From the NCBI RefSeq assembly GCF_024125425.1, contig NZ_JAMXWN010000001.1, positions 186,001 through 250,000 of the forward strand: a DNA stretch of 64,000 bases, written 5' to 3'. Positions 24,075 to 33,859 of the stretch are shown here, in pieces. A model generated the notes under the pieces. That model did no database searches. It was given only the letters and a program-made list of their open reading frames with translations, and was not told where the DNA came from. How positions within the stretch are numbered: the stretch's first letter is position 1; each line of letters starts with the position of its first letter. The position numbers and the translations under genes were made by a program. The stretch comes from Sporolactobacillus kofuensis (GTDB taxonomy: Bacteria > Bacillota > Bacilli > Bacillales > Sporolactobacillaceae).

Positions 24075-26159
24075 ATGAGTGATTATCTAGTCATTGTGGA
24101 ATCTCCCGCTAAAGCAAAAACCATAAAACGTTATCTAGGTTCAAAATATGAAGTCAAAGCCTCAATGGGCCACGTACGTGATTTACCTAGAAGTCAAATG
24201 GGCATTGATGTTGACGATCACTTCAAACCGCGTTATATTACAATCCGTGGTAAGGGCCCGGTGCTTAAAGATTTGAAAAGTGCGGCAAAAAAAGCAAAGA
24301 AAGTCTTTCTTGCAGCCGACCCCGATCGAGAAGGGGAAGCTATTGCCTGGCATTTAGCACATAGCCTTGAAATCGATGATCATTCAGCTTGCCGGGTCGT
24401 CTTTAATGAAATTACAAAGCCTGCAATTAAAGACGCTTTTAAAACGCCAAGAAAAATTAACATGGATCTTGTTGATGCACAACAGGCGAGACGTGTCCTT
24501 GATCGACTCGTTGGCTACAATATCAGCCCCTTACTTTGGAAAAAAGTAAAGAAGGGCTTAAGCGCAGGTCGCGTTCAATCGGTTGCATTACGAATGATCA
24601 TCGAACGTGAAAAAGAAATCAAAGCCTTTAATCCTGAAGAATATTGGTCAATTACTGGAAAGTTTCATGTCGATGATGAGTCATTCGAAGCTGCTTTCTA
24701 TGGTTATGATGGAAAGAAACAAGTATTAAAGACGAACGAAGATGTGAAACAGATTCTGGATAGAATCAAGAGCCCAAATTTTCTCATACAGAATGTACAG
24801 AAAAAAGAACGATTGAGGAATCCGGTAGTTCCTTTTACTACGTCTTCGCTTCAGCAAGAAGCAGCGAGGAAACTCAATTTTCGGGCACGTAAAACGATGA
24901 TGATTGCACAACAGCTTTATGAAGGGATCGCGCTTGGTAAGCAGGGAAGTACGGGTTTAATTACGTATATGAGAACGGATTCAACACGTATCTCCGATGT
25001 TGCAAAAGCCGAAGCAAAATCATTTATTTTTGATAACTATGGTGAGAACTATTACAACATGCATCCTCAGAAAGCGAAGAAATCAGAGAATACTCAGGAT
25101 GCACATGAAGGTGTTCGGCCAACATCTGTACTTCGAGTGCCGAAAGAAATCAAAGATTACTTGAGCAGGGATCAATTTAAGCTCTATAAATTAATTTGGG
25201 AACGTTTTGTAGCAAGTCAAATGGCACCTGCTGTACTGGATACTGTTCGTGCTGATCTTGAACAGAATGGTGTTCTATTCAGGGCTTCGGGCTCGAAGGT
25301 GAAATTTCAAGGATTTATGAAGGTTTATATTGAGGGCAGTGATGATTTAAAGAAATCGGATAATGCACCTCATGAAAATTTCTTGCCGGAACTTGAAGAA
25401 GGTATGGTTGCGATCAAAGATCAAACCGATCCAAAACAACACTTTACTCAGCCGCCTCCAAGATATACCGAAGCAACACTTGTTAAATCTATGGAGGAAA
25501 TTGGAATAGGACGTCCTTCAACTTATGCGCCAACCATTGATACGATCCAACGTCGTAATTATGTGACCATGGATGCCAAGCGATTTGTTCCAACTGAATT
25601 AGGCGAAGTTGTTTTAAACCTGATTGTTGAATTCTTTCCGGAAATTATTAATATTGATTTCACTGCACAAATGGAAACAGATCTTGATGAAGTAGAAGAA
25701 GGAAAGAAAAATTGGATCGGATTGATCGATGCCTTTTATCAAGATTTTTCTAAGCGGTTATCTACGGCTGAGAAAGAAATGCAATCTGTTTCGATTAAAG
25801 ATGAGCCGGCTGGAATAAAGTGTGAAAAATGCGGCCATGAAATGGTCTATAAGATGGGACGTTTCGGAAAATTTTTAGCGTGTTCGAACTTTCCTGAATG
25901 TCGAAATACAAAAGCAATATTAAAAAAGATGGGTGTTCCATGTCCAAAGTGTGGAAAAGGAGAAGTTGTAGAACGCAGAAGCAAGAAACATCGTATTTTC
26001 TACGGCTGCGATCGGTTTCCAGAATGTGATTTCGTTTCATGGGATAAGCCTATTCAAAGACAATGTCCAAAATGTGGTTCGTACCTTGTTGAGAAAAAAA
26101 CAAAGAATGCGAAGTCGGTAGAATGTCCGAAATGTGATTATAAGGAAGAAATGCAATAA
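24075..26159 (+). CDS. topA: DNA topoisomerase I
   Basis: TopA relaxes negative supercoils by a type IA single-strand passage. The 694-residue protein opens with the TOPRIM domain ([17 protein letters not shown]; acidic triad in [10 protein letters not shown] near 81-88), and carries the active-site tyrosine at 298 in [11 protein letters not shown]. The C-terminus holds three four-cysteine zinc ribbons: CEKCGH … CSNFPEC, CPKCGKG … CDRFPEC and CPKCGSY … CPKC, which bind DNA and, in relatives, RNA polymerase. The start ATG 24075 follows AAAGGGGGAG. trmFO follows after 38 nt and is likely co-transcribed. Confidence 0.97.
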   Translation: MSDYLVIVESPAKAKTIKRYLGSKYEVKASMGHVRDLPRSQMGIDVDDHFKPRYITIRGKGPVLKDLKSAAKKAKKVFLAADPDREGEAIAWHLAHSLEIDDHSACRVVFNEITKPAIKDAFKTPRKINMDLVDAQQARRVLDRLVGYNISPLLWKKVKKGLSAGRVQSVALRMIIEREKEIKAFNPEEYWSITGKFHVDDESFEAAFYGYDGKKQVLKTNEDVKQILDRIKSPNFLIQNVQKKERLRNPVVPFTTSSLQQEAARKLNFRARKTMMIAQQLYEGIALGKQGSTGLITYMRTDSTRISDVAKAEAKSFIFDNYGENYYNMHPQKAKKSENTQDAHEGVRPTSVLRVPKEIKDYLSRDQFKLYKLIWERFVASQMAPAVLDTVRADLEQNGVLFRASGSKVKFQGFMKVYIEGSDDLKKSDNAPHENFLPELEEGMVAIKDQTDPKQHFTQPPPRYTEATLVKSMEEIGIGRPSTYAPTIDTIQRRNYVTMDAKRFVPTELGEVVLNLIVEFFPEIINIDFTAQMETDLDEVEEGKKNWIGLIDAFYQDFSKRLSTAEKEMQSVSIKDEPAGIKCEKCGHEMVYKMGRFGKFLACSNFPECRNTKAILKKMGVPCPKCGKGEVVERRSKKHRIFYGCDRFPECDFVSWDKPIQRQCPKCGSYLVEKKTKNAKSVECPKCDYKEEMQ

Positions 26160-26197
26160 ATGTTTATGGATTCTTTTTATGGAAATGAGGAAAGTAA

Positions 26198-27505
26198 ATG
26201 GCCATTCAACCGGTTAATGTAATTGGCGCAGGTCTCGCAGGAAGTGAAGCGGCTTGGCAGCTTGCAAAACGCGGCATACCTGTTCATCTCTATGAAATGC
26301 GCCCCACGAAGCAAACGCCTGCTCACCAAACAGGCCAATTTGCAGAGCTTGTCTGCACGAATTCATTACGTTCAAATAGTCTCACAAATGCTGTGGGGAT
26401 ATTAAAAGAAGAAATGCGTCGTCTCGACTCATTAATTATGGAGGCTGCCGACACGGCATCGGTACCCGCAGGGGGCGCATTAGCAGTTGATCGTCATGAC
26501 TTTTCCGGACTCGTGACATCAAAATTAAGAAATCTTTCAAATGTAAAAGTTATCGATGCAGAAGTGGATGAAATCCCAACAGGAATAACAATTATAGCTA
26601 CAGGACCATTGACTTCACCTGCATTGTCCGCACAATTGCAACGGTTAACAGGGGAAGACTATTTTTATTTTTATGACGCAGCTGCACCAATTATTTCTGG
26701 AGAAACCATTGATCATGATAAAGTTTATTTGAAGTCCCGCTATGATAAGGGGGATGCAGCATATTTAAATTGCCCAATGACTAAAGAAGAATTCGAAACA
26801 TTCTTTCATGCACTCATTTCTGCAGAAACAGCACCGTTGAAGGAATTTGAACAAGAAAAATATTTTAGTGGCTGTATGCCTGTAGAAATAATGGCAAGGC
26901 AAGGTGCGAAAACATTATTGTTCGGCCCGCTAAAACCGGTCGGATTGGAAGACCCAAGAACGGGAAAACGGCCGTATGCTGTTGTCCAACTAAGACAGGA
27001 CAACACAGCAGGAACCCTATTTAATATTGTTGGTTTTCAAACCCACTTAAAATGGGGCGAACAGAAAAAGGTCTTTCAATTGATACCCGGTCTTGAGCAT
27101 GCGGAGATTGTTCGGTATGGTGTTATGCATCGAAATACGTTTCTTAATTCACCACTTCTTCTCAACCCTACTTATCAAACGAAAACAAGAGAAGATCTCT
27201 TTTTCGCCGGTCAGATGACCGGTGTAGAGGGTTATGTTGAGTCAGCAGCATCAGGTTTGATTGCTGGCATCAATGCAGCAAGATTGGCTGCCGGATCAGA
27301 TCCAATTGTCTTTCCGGAAGAAACTGTAATTGGTAGCATGGCCCACTACATTACGTCGGCAAATGCAAAGAATTTTCAACCCATGAATGCAAACTTTGGG
27401 TTACTACCACCGATCCAAGAAAGGATTCGTGACAAAAAAGAACGAGCAGCTCACTATGCTGAACGTGCTTTGAACACAATTCAGAATGTTGTTATAAAAC
27501 TGTAA
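26198..27505 (+). CDS. trmFO: Folate/FAD-dependent tRNA (uracil-54 C5) methyltransferase
   Basis: TrmFO makes ribothymidine 54 in tRNA using methylenetetrahydrofolate and FADH2. The 435-residue protein begins with the FAD-binding [10 protein letters not shown] (10-19), followed by the family text [31 protein letters not shown] with the reactive cysteine near 53, [13 protein letters not shown], and C-terminal [21 protein letters not shown] 26198 follows ATGAGGAAAG. In Bacillus codV-clpQ-clpY and then codY come next; here a terminator (27,544) and about 350 nt without genes lead directly to codY. Confidence 0.97.
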   Translation: MAIQPVNVIGAGLAGSEAAWQLAKRGIPVHLYEMRPTKQTPAHQTGQFAELVCTNSLRSNSLTNAVGILKEEMRRLDSLIMEAADTASVPAGGALAVDRHDFSGLVTSKLRNLSNVKVIDAEVDEIPTGITIIATGPLTSPALSAQLQRLTGEDYFYFYDAAAPIISGETIDHDKVYLKSRYDKGDAAYLNCPMTKEEFETFFHALISAETAPLKEFEQEKYFSGCMPVEIMARQGAKTLLFGPLKPVGLEDPRTGKRPYAVVQLRQDNTAGTLFNIVGFQTHLKWGEQKKVFQLIPGLEHAEIVRYGVMHRNTFLNSPLLLNPTYQTKTREDLFFAGQMTGVEGYVESAASGLIAGINAARLAAGSDPIVFPEETVIGSMAHYITSANAKNFQPMNANFGLLPPIQERIRDKKERAAHYAERALNTIQNVVIKL

Positions 27506-27543
27506 ATTTCATTGCTAATTAAGAGCACATGTGCTAACATAAA

Positions 27544-27571
27544 TGAGCAGGTGTCCTCTGCTTACTTTTTG
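27544..27571 (+). terminator. Terminator after trmFO
   Basis: TGAGCAG (27544-27550) and CTGCTTA (27558-27564) form a 7-bp stem with a 7-nt loop, then CTTTTTGG. It closes dprA-topA-trmFO. Confidence 0.65.
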
Positions 27572-27667
27572 GTTTTATTTGGCCATATAGTGCATGATCT
27601 TGTCGAATAGAGTAAAAGAATTGTCAGAGCTAAAAAAAATCTAAGTATTAAATTTGTATTAAGATTT

Positions 27668-27733
27668 AATATTCTGACGATAATTGAACCATCAAGTTAA
27701 AATTTGTTTGCATTTTTTAGTATCGGATAATAT
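27668..27733 (+). promoter_or_regulatory. Possible codY promoter with weak CodY box
   Basis: TTGTTT (27704-27709), 18 nt, TAATAT (27728-27733) is a fair sigma-A promoter about 185 nt before codY. AATATTCTGACGATA (27668-27682) matches the CodY box AATTTTCWGAAAATT at 11 of 15 positions just upstream, consistent with autoregulation. The rest of the 412-nt trmFO-codY gap is AT-rich and shows no gene or remnant I can recognise. Confidence 0.35.
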
Positions 27734-27917
27734 TGGTGTGAGAAGGTTACATACAATTTTGGGAATTGCATTGCGATGCATGCCATTTAAAGTCTGTTTT
27801 TTTATAAAGTATTGATGGACTTGCTTGAGGTTCGACGGCAGTAGGTCTAGAGATTGTTGTAAAAACCATTATCCAACCAGTTTATTAGTTATTAAGGTTA
27901 TTCAGGAGGAAATGAAG

Positions 27918-28694
27918 ATGACGTTATTAGAAAAGACGAGGAAAATTAATCAATTACTTCAAAGCACGAAGACACAAGTCGACTTTAATGAAATGGCACA
28001 GACGCTTCGCGATGTTATCCAGACGAACACCTTTGTTGTTAGTCGCAGAGGTAAGATCCTTGGCCTCTCATTAAAGTTGGAATTTGAAAACGAACGTATG
28101 CAAAAAATGTTTGAGAATAGACAGTTTCCAGATACGTACACACAAAATTTGTTCATGGTGGCTCAAACATCACCCAATCTGGATGTAAATAGTGATTTCA
28201 GTATTTTCCCAGATGAAAATAAAGACTTGTTTACCCAAGGATTGACAACGGTTGTCCCGATCGTCGGCGGTGGGGAACGACTTGGTACACTTATTCTTTC
28301 ACGGTTGAATGAATCATTTACTGATGAAGATTTGATTCTTGCAGAATATGGTGCGACTGTAGTTGGTATGGAAATTCTTCGTGAAAAAACGGATGAAGTT
28401 GAAGAAGAGGCACGTGAGAAAGCGATTGTGCAAATGGCAATTGGTTCCCTCTCTTATAGTGAATTGGAAGCAATTGAACACATTTTTGAAGAATTGGACG
28501 GCAAAGAAGGCTTGCTTGTTGCAAGTAAAATAGCTGACCGTGTTGGAATCACACGTTCTGTTATTGTCAACGCACTTAGAAAGCTGGAAAGTGCAGGAGT
28601 TATTGAATCGCGTTCTCTTGGTATGAAAGGAACGTACATTAAAGTACTTAATGATAAGTTTCTCTACGAACTTAACCGAATTAAGGGTGAATAA
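27918..28694 (+). CDS. codY: CodY, GTP- and branched-chain-amino-acid-responsive global repressor
   Basis: CodY represses nutrient-scavenging, motility and other post-exponential genes while GTP and isoleucine/leucine/valine are plentiful. The 258-residue protein has an N-terminal GAF domain for the amino acids ([23 protein letters not shown]) and a C-terminal winged helix with the nearly invariant [20 protein letters not shown] near 205-224. I chose ATG 27918, seven bases after AGGAGGA; ATG 27912 is in frame but too near it. The B. subtilis partners codV, clpQ and clpY are missing upstream. The fla/che operon, a known CodY target in B. subtilis, starts 0.6 kb downstream. Confidence 0.97.
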   Translation: MTLLEKTRKINQLLQSTKTQVDFNEMAQTLRDVIQTNTFVVSRRGKILGLSLKLEFENERMQKMFENRQFPDTYTQNLFMVAQTSPNLDVNSDFSIFPDENKDLFTQGLTTVVPIVGGGERLGTLILSRLNESFTDEDLILAEYGATVVGMEILREKTDEVEEEAREKAIVQMAIGSLSYSELEAIEHIFEELDGKEGLLVASKIADRVGITRSVIVNALRKLESAGVIESRSLGMKGTYIKVLNDKFLYELNRIKGE

Positions 28695-28737
28695 GAGAAG
28701 CTTCCCTTTGTAAGCGTATATGAGCTCCATCTTGTCG

Positions 28738-28779
28738 GGACCTTTAGTGACAAAACTTTGTCACTAAAGGTCCTTTTTT
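28738..28779. terminator. Strong terminator after codY
   Basis: Arms of 17 nt (28738-28754 and 28757-28773) are perfectly complementary and end in TTTTTT. The stem starts with GGACC and its loop is minimal. It insulates codY from the fla/che promoter region. Confidence 0.92.
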
Positions 28780-28857
28780 AAATGATAAGAAACATTCATT
28801 GACCGTTTGAAGGGCGCGTGACACTACTTGGATGAAAATATAAAATACTCTAGTTAT

Positions 28858-28925
28858 GTGCATTTGCGAGACGCTTGCGAAGGTTCCTGCTGATCGCGAG
28901 CAAGGTGAGACCTTTAAAGTTGAGT
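28858..28925 (+). repeat. Degenerate half-copy of the intergenic element
   Basis: GCATTTGCGAGACGCTTGCG and GCGAGCAAGGTGAGACC resemble the first half of the element, after which similarity ends. It lies in the 614-nt codY-flgB gap. The rest of that gap is AT-rich and holds the regulatory features listed separately; no gene is supported. Confidence 0.5.
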
Positions 28926-29056
28926 TTTGTTGACAAACTTCAGGGGTTAGTTCATTTTTCCCGGTTCTTTTTCTATCATCAAGATACGATTGAGGATTAT
29001 TTGTGAACAAATCTTATAGTGCTCATGGCCTGTTTTTTTTCGTGAAAAAAGAATAT

Positions 29057-29071
29057 AATTTTCAGTTATCT
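29057..29071 (+). promoter_or_regulatory. Candidate CodY box upstream of fla/che
   Basis: AATTTTCAGTTATCT matches AATTTTCWGAAAATT at 11 of 15 positions, with the left nine positions perfect. It is about 130 nt upstream of the proposed -35. CodY represses the fla/che promoter in B. subtilis, so a site here is expected; this one is a prediction. Confidence 0.4.
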
Positions 29072-29188
29072 TCAAAAAATAAAGAAAAAACCTCAAAAAT
29101 TAACAAATAATGGAAATACTAGCGCTGAAATAACTATTTTATAAAGTTGAAGTGCAAGAAAAATGCTGTCGAATTATAGACTTTAACG

Positions 29189-29216
29189 TAGACATAAGTA
29201 AAAAAATTGATAAAAT
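29189..29216 (+). promoter_or_regulatory. Probable sigma-A promoter of the fla/che operon
   Basis: TAGACA (29189-29194), 16 nt, TAAAAT (29211-29216), about 95 nt before flgB. No convincing sigma-D site (TAAA…GCCGATAT) was found nearby. Confidence 0.55.
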
Positions 29217-29223
29217 AGAAATG

Positions 29224-29262
29224 TATTCTCAAACTATGTAATTTATTCTCAAACTATGTAAT
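29224..29262 (+). repeat. 20-bp direct duplication in the flgB leader
   Basis: TATTCTCAAACTATGTAAT occurs at 29224-29242 and again at 29244-29262, exact copies with a 20-bp period, beginning close to the predicted transcription start. Its helical phasing (about two turns) would suit a protein-binding site or a leader duplication. Confidence 0.85.
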
Positions 29263-29308
29263 ACGCATTTAATAGTTATCTTTATAATGAAAGAAGGGTT
29301 GTCGTACT

Positions 29309-29689
29309 ATGTCATCACTATCTCCTTTATCAGCTATTGAACGTGGGATGAATGCATCTATGGCAGAACAAAATGCAATAGCGCAGAATATAGCAAATGT
29401 CGACACCCCAAATTACAAAGCGAAAAAAGTTGTATTTAATGATGTGTTGCAAAGTTCGCTCGTAGCAAATCGTACCAATCCGCGCCACTATAATTTTTCA
29501 ACATCGGACGGATCAGGTTATACAACTGTAACCGATAATTTTGGTTCAGTGCAAAATAACGGTAATAATGTTGACATTGATCATGAAATGTCCGAGTTAG
29601 CTCAAAACCAGCTTCTATACCAAGCGCTTGGCCAATCGGCGAGCAATCAATTTCAGCAATTTAACATGGTATTAGGAGGTTCAAATTGA
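29309..29689 (+). CDS. flgB: Flagellar basal-body rod protein FlgB
   Basis: FlgB is the proximal rod subunit, exported by the flagellar type III system. The 126-residue protein has the rod/hook N-terminal pattern ERGMNASMAEQNAIAQNIANVDTPNYKAK and a C-terminal amphipathic helix rich in Gln/Asn, which form the coiled packing of axial proteins. ATG 29309 follows AAGAAGGG. It is the first gene of a continuous run of more than 30 motility genes ending near 56,529. Regulation is probably by CodY and sigma-A at the sites described upstream. Confidence 0.95.
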   Translation: MSSLSPLSAIERGMNASMAEQNAIAQNIANVDTPNYKAKKVVFNDVLQSSLVANRTNPRHYNFSTSDGSGYTTVTDNFGSVQNNGNNVDIDHEMSELAQNQLLYQALGQSASNQFQQFNMVLGGSN

Positions 29690-29690
29690 G

Positions 29691-30137
29691 ATGGGAATGT
29701 TTAGTGGACTAGATATATCTTCTTCAGGCTTAACTGCGCAACGATTTAGGATGGATGTTGCATCAGCAAACATCGCGAATCAAGATACAACACATGGTCG
29801 CTTGGTTAATGGTAAATGGGTACCTTATACCCGGCAAGTGGTTAATTTAAAAACGATTGATTCACCATCTTTTGATTCGGTGTTGCAGCACTCACTAGGT
29901 TCTTCCTCAGGTGGGGTAGAGGTAGCATCCGTTAGTGATGATCCGACTGCTTATCCAGTCAAATATGATCCAACGAACCCAGATGCAGATGCGAGTGGGT
30001 ATGTCCAGGAACCTAATGTCGACCCTCTAAAAGAAATGGTTGATTTAATGGATGCAAATCGCTCCTATGAAGCAGGGGTAACAGTTTTGAATGCGAATAA
30101 AAGCATGCTCACCCATGCGCTTGAAATTGGAAGGTAG
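29691..30137 (+). CDS. flgC: Flagellar basal-body rod protein FlgC
   Basis: FlgC is a rod subunit next to FlgB. Its 148 residues begin GLDISSSGLTAQRFRMDVASANIANQDT, the axial-protein N-terminus, and include WVPYTRQVV and the C-terminal NVDPLKEMVDLMDANRSYEAGVTVLNANKSM, diagnostic for FlgC. ATG 29691 is one base after the flgB stop, with TAGGAGG inside the flgB end; ATG 29697 is an alternative start. fliE follows after ten bases. Confidence 0.95.
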   Translation: MGMFSGLDISSSGLTAQRFRMDVASANIANQDTTHGRLVNGKWVPYTRQVVNLKTIDSPSFDSVLQHSLGSSSGGVEVASVSDDPTAYPVKYDPTNPDADASGYVQEPNVDPLKEMVDLMDANRSYEAGVTVLNANKSMLTHALEIGR

Positions 30138-30147
30138 GGATCGATAA

Positions 30148-30447
30148 GTGAACATTAATCCAATCAACTTTAATTCGTCCACAGCGACTACAGCTGCAGG
30201 TAACCAAACAGTAGCCAAAGCTCAAAATGGATTTGCGGGTGCTCTGAAAAATGCACTGGGTACAGTAAACACTTCGCAGCAGACGGCAAATCAAATGGTC
30301 ACTGAATTAGCTAATGGGAATAGTAATGTCGACTTACATAATGTCATGATTGCAATGCAAAAGGCTGACGTAATGCTAAAAACGACTGTTCAAGTGCGCG
30401 ACCGTGTAATCGAAGCCTACCAAGAAGTTATGAGAATGCAGGTTTGA
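30148..30447 (+). CDS. fliE: Flagellar hook-basal body protein FliE
   Basis: FliE is the adaptor between the MS ring/export gate and the rod. The 99-residue protein has the family's C-terminal LHNVMIAMQKADVMLKTTVQVRDRVIEAYQEVMRM, and a variable, Thr/Ser-rich N-terminus. Translation starts at GTG 30148, ten nucleotides after flgC, with an AGGTAGGG-like site. Gene order flgB-flgC-fliE-fliF is standard. Confidence 0.94.
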   Translation: MNINPINFNSSTATTAAGNQTVAKAQNGFAGALKNALGTVNTSQQTANQMVTELANGNSNVDLHNVMIAMQKADVMLKTTVQVRDRVIEAYQEVMRMQV

Positions 30448-30484
30448 TGGGCATCGGGTGTGTTAATGAACGGAGGAAGCATTC

Positions 30485-32080
30485 ATGAAAGAACGATTAT
30501 CAACATGGGTAACTCACATAAAAAATTTCTGGACTAATTTGCCTAGAAAAAGAAAAATATGGATCATTGGCGGCGCTTCGACAATTCTTATCGCAACGAT
30601 CCTTATCTTGTTGCTGACGAATGTGAAACATTACACGCCTTTGTATAGTAATTTGTCAACAAATGAAGCCGGGCAGATTAAAGATACGCTCGACAGCAAA
30701 AAAATACCTTATAAACTTTCAAATGGCGGTACGACAATCAGTGTTCCTAAAAATCAAGTCGATGAACTGAAAGTAGAACTAGCAGCACAAGGTATCCCAA
30801 AAACGGGACAAATCGATTATTCTTTTTTCGGACAGAATGCCGGGTTTGGTATGACGGATAAGCAATTTGATGTATTACAACGGGCAGCGATGCAAACCGA
30901 ACTTGCAAATCTTATCTCAAATACAAAAGGGGTTACATCTGCAAAAGTGATGCTGACTCTGCCACAAAATGACGTGTGGGTTGGGGATCAAGGAAATAGC
31001 AATAAGGCATCAGCTTCTGTAGTACTTAATATTGTGCCCGGAACGCAGTTAAGTTCTGACCAAATTAATGGTCTTTATCATTTAGTATCGAAGAGTGTTC
31101 CAAACCTACCTGTAAATAATATCGTCATTATGGATCAATATTTTAATTACTATGATCTAAAAAATAACGATTCTGGGAACTCGAGTCTCACATCCACATA
31201 CAACCAACAACAGGCGATTGTTAAAGATGTTGAAAATAATCTTCAGCGTAGAGTGACACAACTGTTAACAACCATGATGGGGCAAGGCAAAGTGATGGTG
31301 AATGTCTCCGCTGATGTCGACTTTACACAATCCAAGGAGAAACAATATCTCGTTGAACCGGTTAATCCGCAAACGATGGAAGGATTGCAGACAAGTACGG
31401 AGCATATTGCGGAGACCTACACCGGACAAGGTGCTGCCGGACAAGCAGGAACGGGAACAACAGATGTTCCAACTTATCAAAATGGCACGAATAGCAACGG
31501 TACATATCAAAAAATCGAAGATCGAGTAAATAATGAATTTAATCGCATCCATCGTGATGTCGTAAATAGTCCATATAAAATTACGGATCTTGGCATTCAG
31601 GTCATGATTGAACCGCCAAATCCAAAAAACAACAATTCACTTCCGACACAAAGGATTAACGATGTTCAGTCAATATTAAATTCGATCATCAAAACATCGA
31701 TCTCAGATCCGCAAGGTCAGGAACTTACGAATGCAGCGATCAATCAAAAAACATCTGTTACAGTTGGACAATTCAATGGACAATTGACTGCACAAACGAC
31801 AAATGGTGGATTTAATTGGCTATATATTGTCGGAGGAGTCATTCTTGCTTTGATTATTGGTTTAATCATCTGGCTGGTCCTTCGGAGAAGAAGAAATGCG
31901 GAAGATATGCTTGATGACCAGACCATTGTCGAAGATATCCCACAAAAAGATGATTACGAGGAACTGTTGAATCAAGAGACTCCAGAACAGAAAAAATACA
32001 ATGAACTGGAGAAAATGGCAAAACAACAACCGGATCAGTTTGTTAAGTTGTTAAGAAGCTGGATGGCAGAAGATAAGTGA
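30485..32080 (+). CDS. fliF: Flagellar MS-ring protein FliF
   Basis: FliF forms the membrane-embedded MS ring on which the rotor and export gate assemble. The 531-residue protein has one transmembrane helix near 25-46, the YscJ/FliF ring-building domain (YTPLYSNLSTNEAGQI … VMLTLP), a long low-complexity Thr/Gly/Asn region around 310-350, a second transmembrane helix near 447-468 and a short cytoplasmic tail (PEQKKYNELEKMAKQQPDQF) that binds FliG. ATG 30485 follows CGGAGGAAG. fliG starts within 14 nt of its stop. Confidence 0.96.
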   Translation: MKERLSTWVTHIKNFWTNLPRKRKIWIIGGASTILIATILILLLTNVKHYTPLYSNLSTNEAGQIKDTLDSKKIPYKLSNGGTTISVPKNQVDELKVELAAQGIPKTGQIDYSFFGQNAGFGMTDKQFDVLQRAAMQTELANLISNTKGVTSAKVMLTLPQNDVWVGDQGNSNKASASVVLNIVPGTQLSSDQINGLYHLVSKSVPNLPVNNIVIMDQYFNYYDLKNNDSGNSSLTSTYNQQQAIVKDVENNLQRRVTQLLTTMMGQGKVMVNVSADVDFTQSKEKQYLVEPVNPQTMEGLQTSTEHIAETYTGQGAAGQAGTGTTDVPTYQNGTNSNGTYQKIEDRVNNEFNRIHRDVVNSPYKITDLGIQVMIEPPNPKNNNSLPTQRINDVQSILNSIIKTSISDPQGQELTNAAINQKTSVTVGQFNGQLTAQTTNGGFNWLYIVGGVILALIIGLIIWLVLRRRRNAEDMLDDQTIVEDIPQKDDYEELLNQETPEQKKYNELEKMAKQQPDQFVKLLRSWMAEDK

Positions 32081-32093
32081 GGAGATGTCGGTG

Positions 32094-33110
32094 ATGGCAG
32101 AGCGCAGAACGAAATTAACTGGAAAACAGAAAGCGGCGATTTTAATGATCGCTCTTGGAACCGATGTTTCAGCAAATATCTTCAAACAGTTTACGGAACA
32201 GGAAATTGAAGATATGACATTGGAAATTTCAAATGCAAGAAAAATAGATGCTGAAACTAAGGGACAAGTGATCGAAGAGTTTTTTCAGACAGCGCTCGCT
32301 CAAGAGTATATCTCACAAGGCGGTATTGGGTACGCCAAGCAAATTCTTGAAAAAGCCCTAGGATCAGATCAAGCCAACAAGGTGATTCAAAGGTTGACGT
32401 CCACACTTCAAGTCAAGCCATTTGATTTCATGCGCAAAAGTGATCCGCAACAGATTTTGAACTTTATTCAAAACGAACATCCACAAACGATTGCACTTGT
32501 ATTATCTTATCTTGATCCGGATCAAGCAGGTGCTGTCTTATCTGCACTCCCAGTTGAAGTTCAAGCGAATGTTGCTCAGCGAATAGCACAGATGGACCGT
32601 ACTTCACCGGAAACAATTTCTCAGGTTGAAAGAATACTAGAGAAGAAAATCTCTAGTTCTTCAATTAACGAAGATTACACTCAGACAGGTGGCATACCTT
32701 CCATCGTCAGTGTACTTAACGGAGTTGACCGGACGACTGAAAAAAACATCCTTGAAAAACTCGAGAAACAAGATCCTGATTTAGCAGAAGAAATCAAAAA
32801 ACGTATGTTTGTGTTTGAAGACATCATTGTCCTTGATGACCGTGCGATCCAGCGCGTCATTCGTGAAAGTGAGAATGAGGATCTTATTCTAGCAATGCGG
32901 ACGGCCAGTGATGAAGTAAAAGAACTATTATTTAAAAATATGTCCGAACGGATGGCAGCGAGTTTCAAAGAAGAAATGGAATACATGGGCCCTGTTCGTT
33001 TACATGACGTTGAAGAAGCGCAAACGAGAATTGTCAACACGATCCGTAAGCTCGAAGATGCTGGTGAGATTGTGATTGCACGCGGTAAGGGAGATGACGT
33101 CATTGTCTAA
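32094..33110 (+). CDS. fliG: Flagellar motor switch protein FliG
   Basis: FliG links the MS ring to the C ring and contacts the stator for torque. The 338-residue protein has the FliF-binding N domain (LTGKQKAAILMIALG), the middle domain with EHPQTIALVLSYL, and the C domain with MFVFEDIIVLDDRAIQRVIR, which contains the charged residues facing MotA. I prefer ATG 32094 since the GAGGAG site at 32079-32084 directly abuts the in-frame ATG 32085; GTG 32091 is also possible. The stop lies inside the start of fliH. Confidence 0.96.
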   Translation: MAERRTKLTGKQKAAILMIALGTDVSANIFKQFTEQEIEDMTLEISNARKIDAETKGQVIEEFFQTALAQEYISQGGIGYAKQILEKALGSDQANKVIQRLTSTLQVKPFDFMRKSDPQQILNFIQNEHPQTIALVLSYLDPDQAGAVLSALPVEVQANVAQRIAQMDRTSPETISQVERILEKKISSSSINEDYTQTGGIPSIVSVLNGVDRTTEKNILEKLEKQDPDLAEEIKKRMFVFEDIIVLDDRAIQRVIRESENEDLILAMRTASDEVKELLFKNMSERMAASFKEEMEYMGPVRLHDVEEAQTRIVNTIRKLEDAGEIVIARGKGDDVIV

Positions 33111-33858
33111 TCTGATAAAGCGCGCGCAAACAGAGGGTGAAGCGAAGATTGTTCAGATCTCAGCAATCATTGATCCTCAACTTGATGCATTAACTGATGA
33201 GATGGATCAAGAGTCCATTGAGAAAACACTGACAGAAAAGATAAATCAGGCAAAGCACGAAGCCGCGCGTATAATCAGAGAGGCAGAAGAAGAACAGGCG
33301 AGAATGCAACATCAAATCGAAACAGAAAATGAACGAGCGAAACAGAAACGTGAAGAAGCCCATCAGAAAAGTGTAAAAGAGGGTTACGAAGCTGGCTTCT
33401 TACAAGGAACTAAGGAAGCAAAAGAAAAGTATGCGAAACAGATTCAACAAGGAAATCTTTTTGTTGATCAAGCACAAACATATTTTAACGAGTACATAAA
33501 AAAAGCGGAACCTGAAATATTGAGTCTCTCAATGGCTGTTGCAGAAAAAATCATTGCAACTTCGGTAGCTCTCGATGAAGACAAATGGTTTTCATTAGTT
33601 GAAAAAGCGGTAAGAGAAGTTCGTGATCAAGAGACAATTAAAATAACGGTTGCGCCTATTCACTTTGAATCGATTAACCAACACATCGATGAATTAAAAA
33701 AACTTGTACAAGATGCTAAGATTTTCATTTATGCGGATAGTGATTTTTCAAATGATCAATGCACGATTGAAACCTCCTTCGGCAAAATTGATGCCGGCGT
33801 ACGTAGTCAACTGCAAGTGATTAAAGAGAAACTCTCTGAATTGATGGAGGAGCATTGA
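33094..33858 (+). CDS. fliH: Flagellar export ATPase regulator FliH
   Basis: FliH binds and restrains the export ATPase FliI and docks it to the C ring. The 254-residue protein is highly charged and helical in its first half (coiled coil about 45-110, with the GYEAGFLQGTKEAK glycine-repeat pattern of the family), and the C-terminal half (SMAVAEKIIATSVALDEDKW; IYADSDFSNDQCTIETSFGKIDAGV) is typical FliH/YscL. ATG 33094 overlaps fliG by 17 nt; TTG 33103 is an alternative at better distance from AAGGGAG. Confidence 0.92.
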   Translation: MTSLSNLIKRAQTEGEAKIVQISAIIDPQLDALTDEMDQESIEKTLTEKINQAKHEAARIIREAEEEQARMQHQIETENERAKQKREEAHQKSVKEGYEAGFLQGTKEAKEKYAKQIQQGNLFVDQAQTYFNEYIKKAEPEILSLSMAVAEKIIATSVALDEDKWFSLVEKAVREVRDQETIKITVAPIHFESINQHIDELKKLVQDAKIFIYADSDFSNDQCTIETSFGKIDAGVRSQLQVIKEKLSELMEEH

Positions 33859-33859
33859 T

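Noticed and set aside
28314-28730. 138-codon minus-strand frame opposite codY
   Set aside because: Antisense to a highly conserved gene, without ribosome site; not a gene.
29002-29109. A 35-codon GTG frame in the codY-flgB gap
   Set aside because: Lysine/asparagine-rich composition follows from AT-rich DNA, only a weak GAGG upstream, no recognised relative.
29145-29185. Sigma-D promoter before flgB (TAAA at about 29,141)
   Set aside because: The downstream half does not fit GCCGATAT at the needed spacing.
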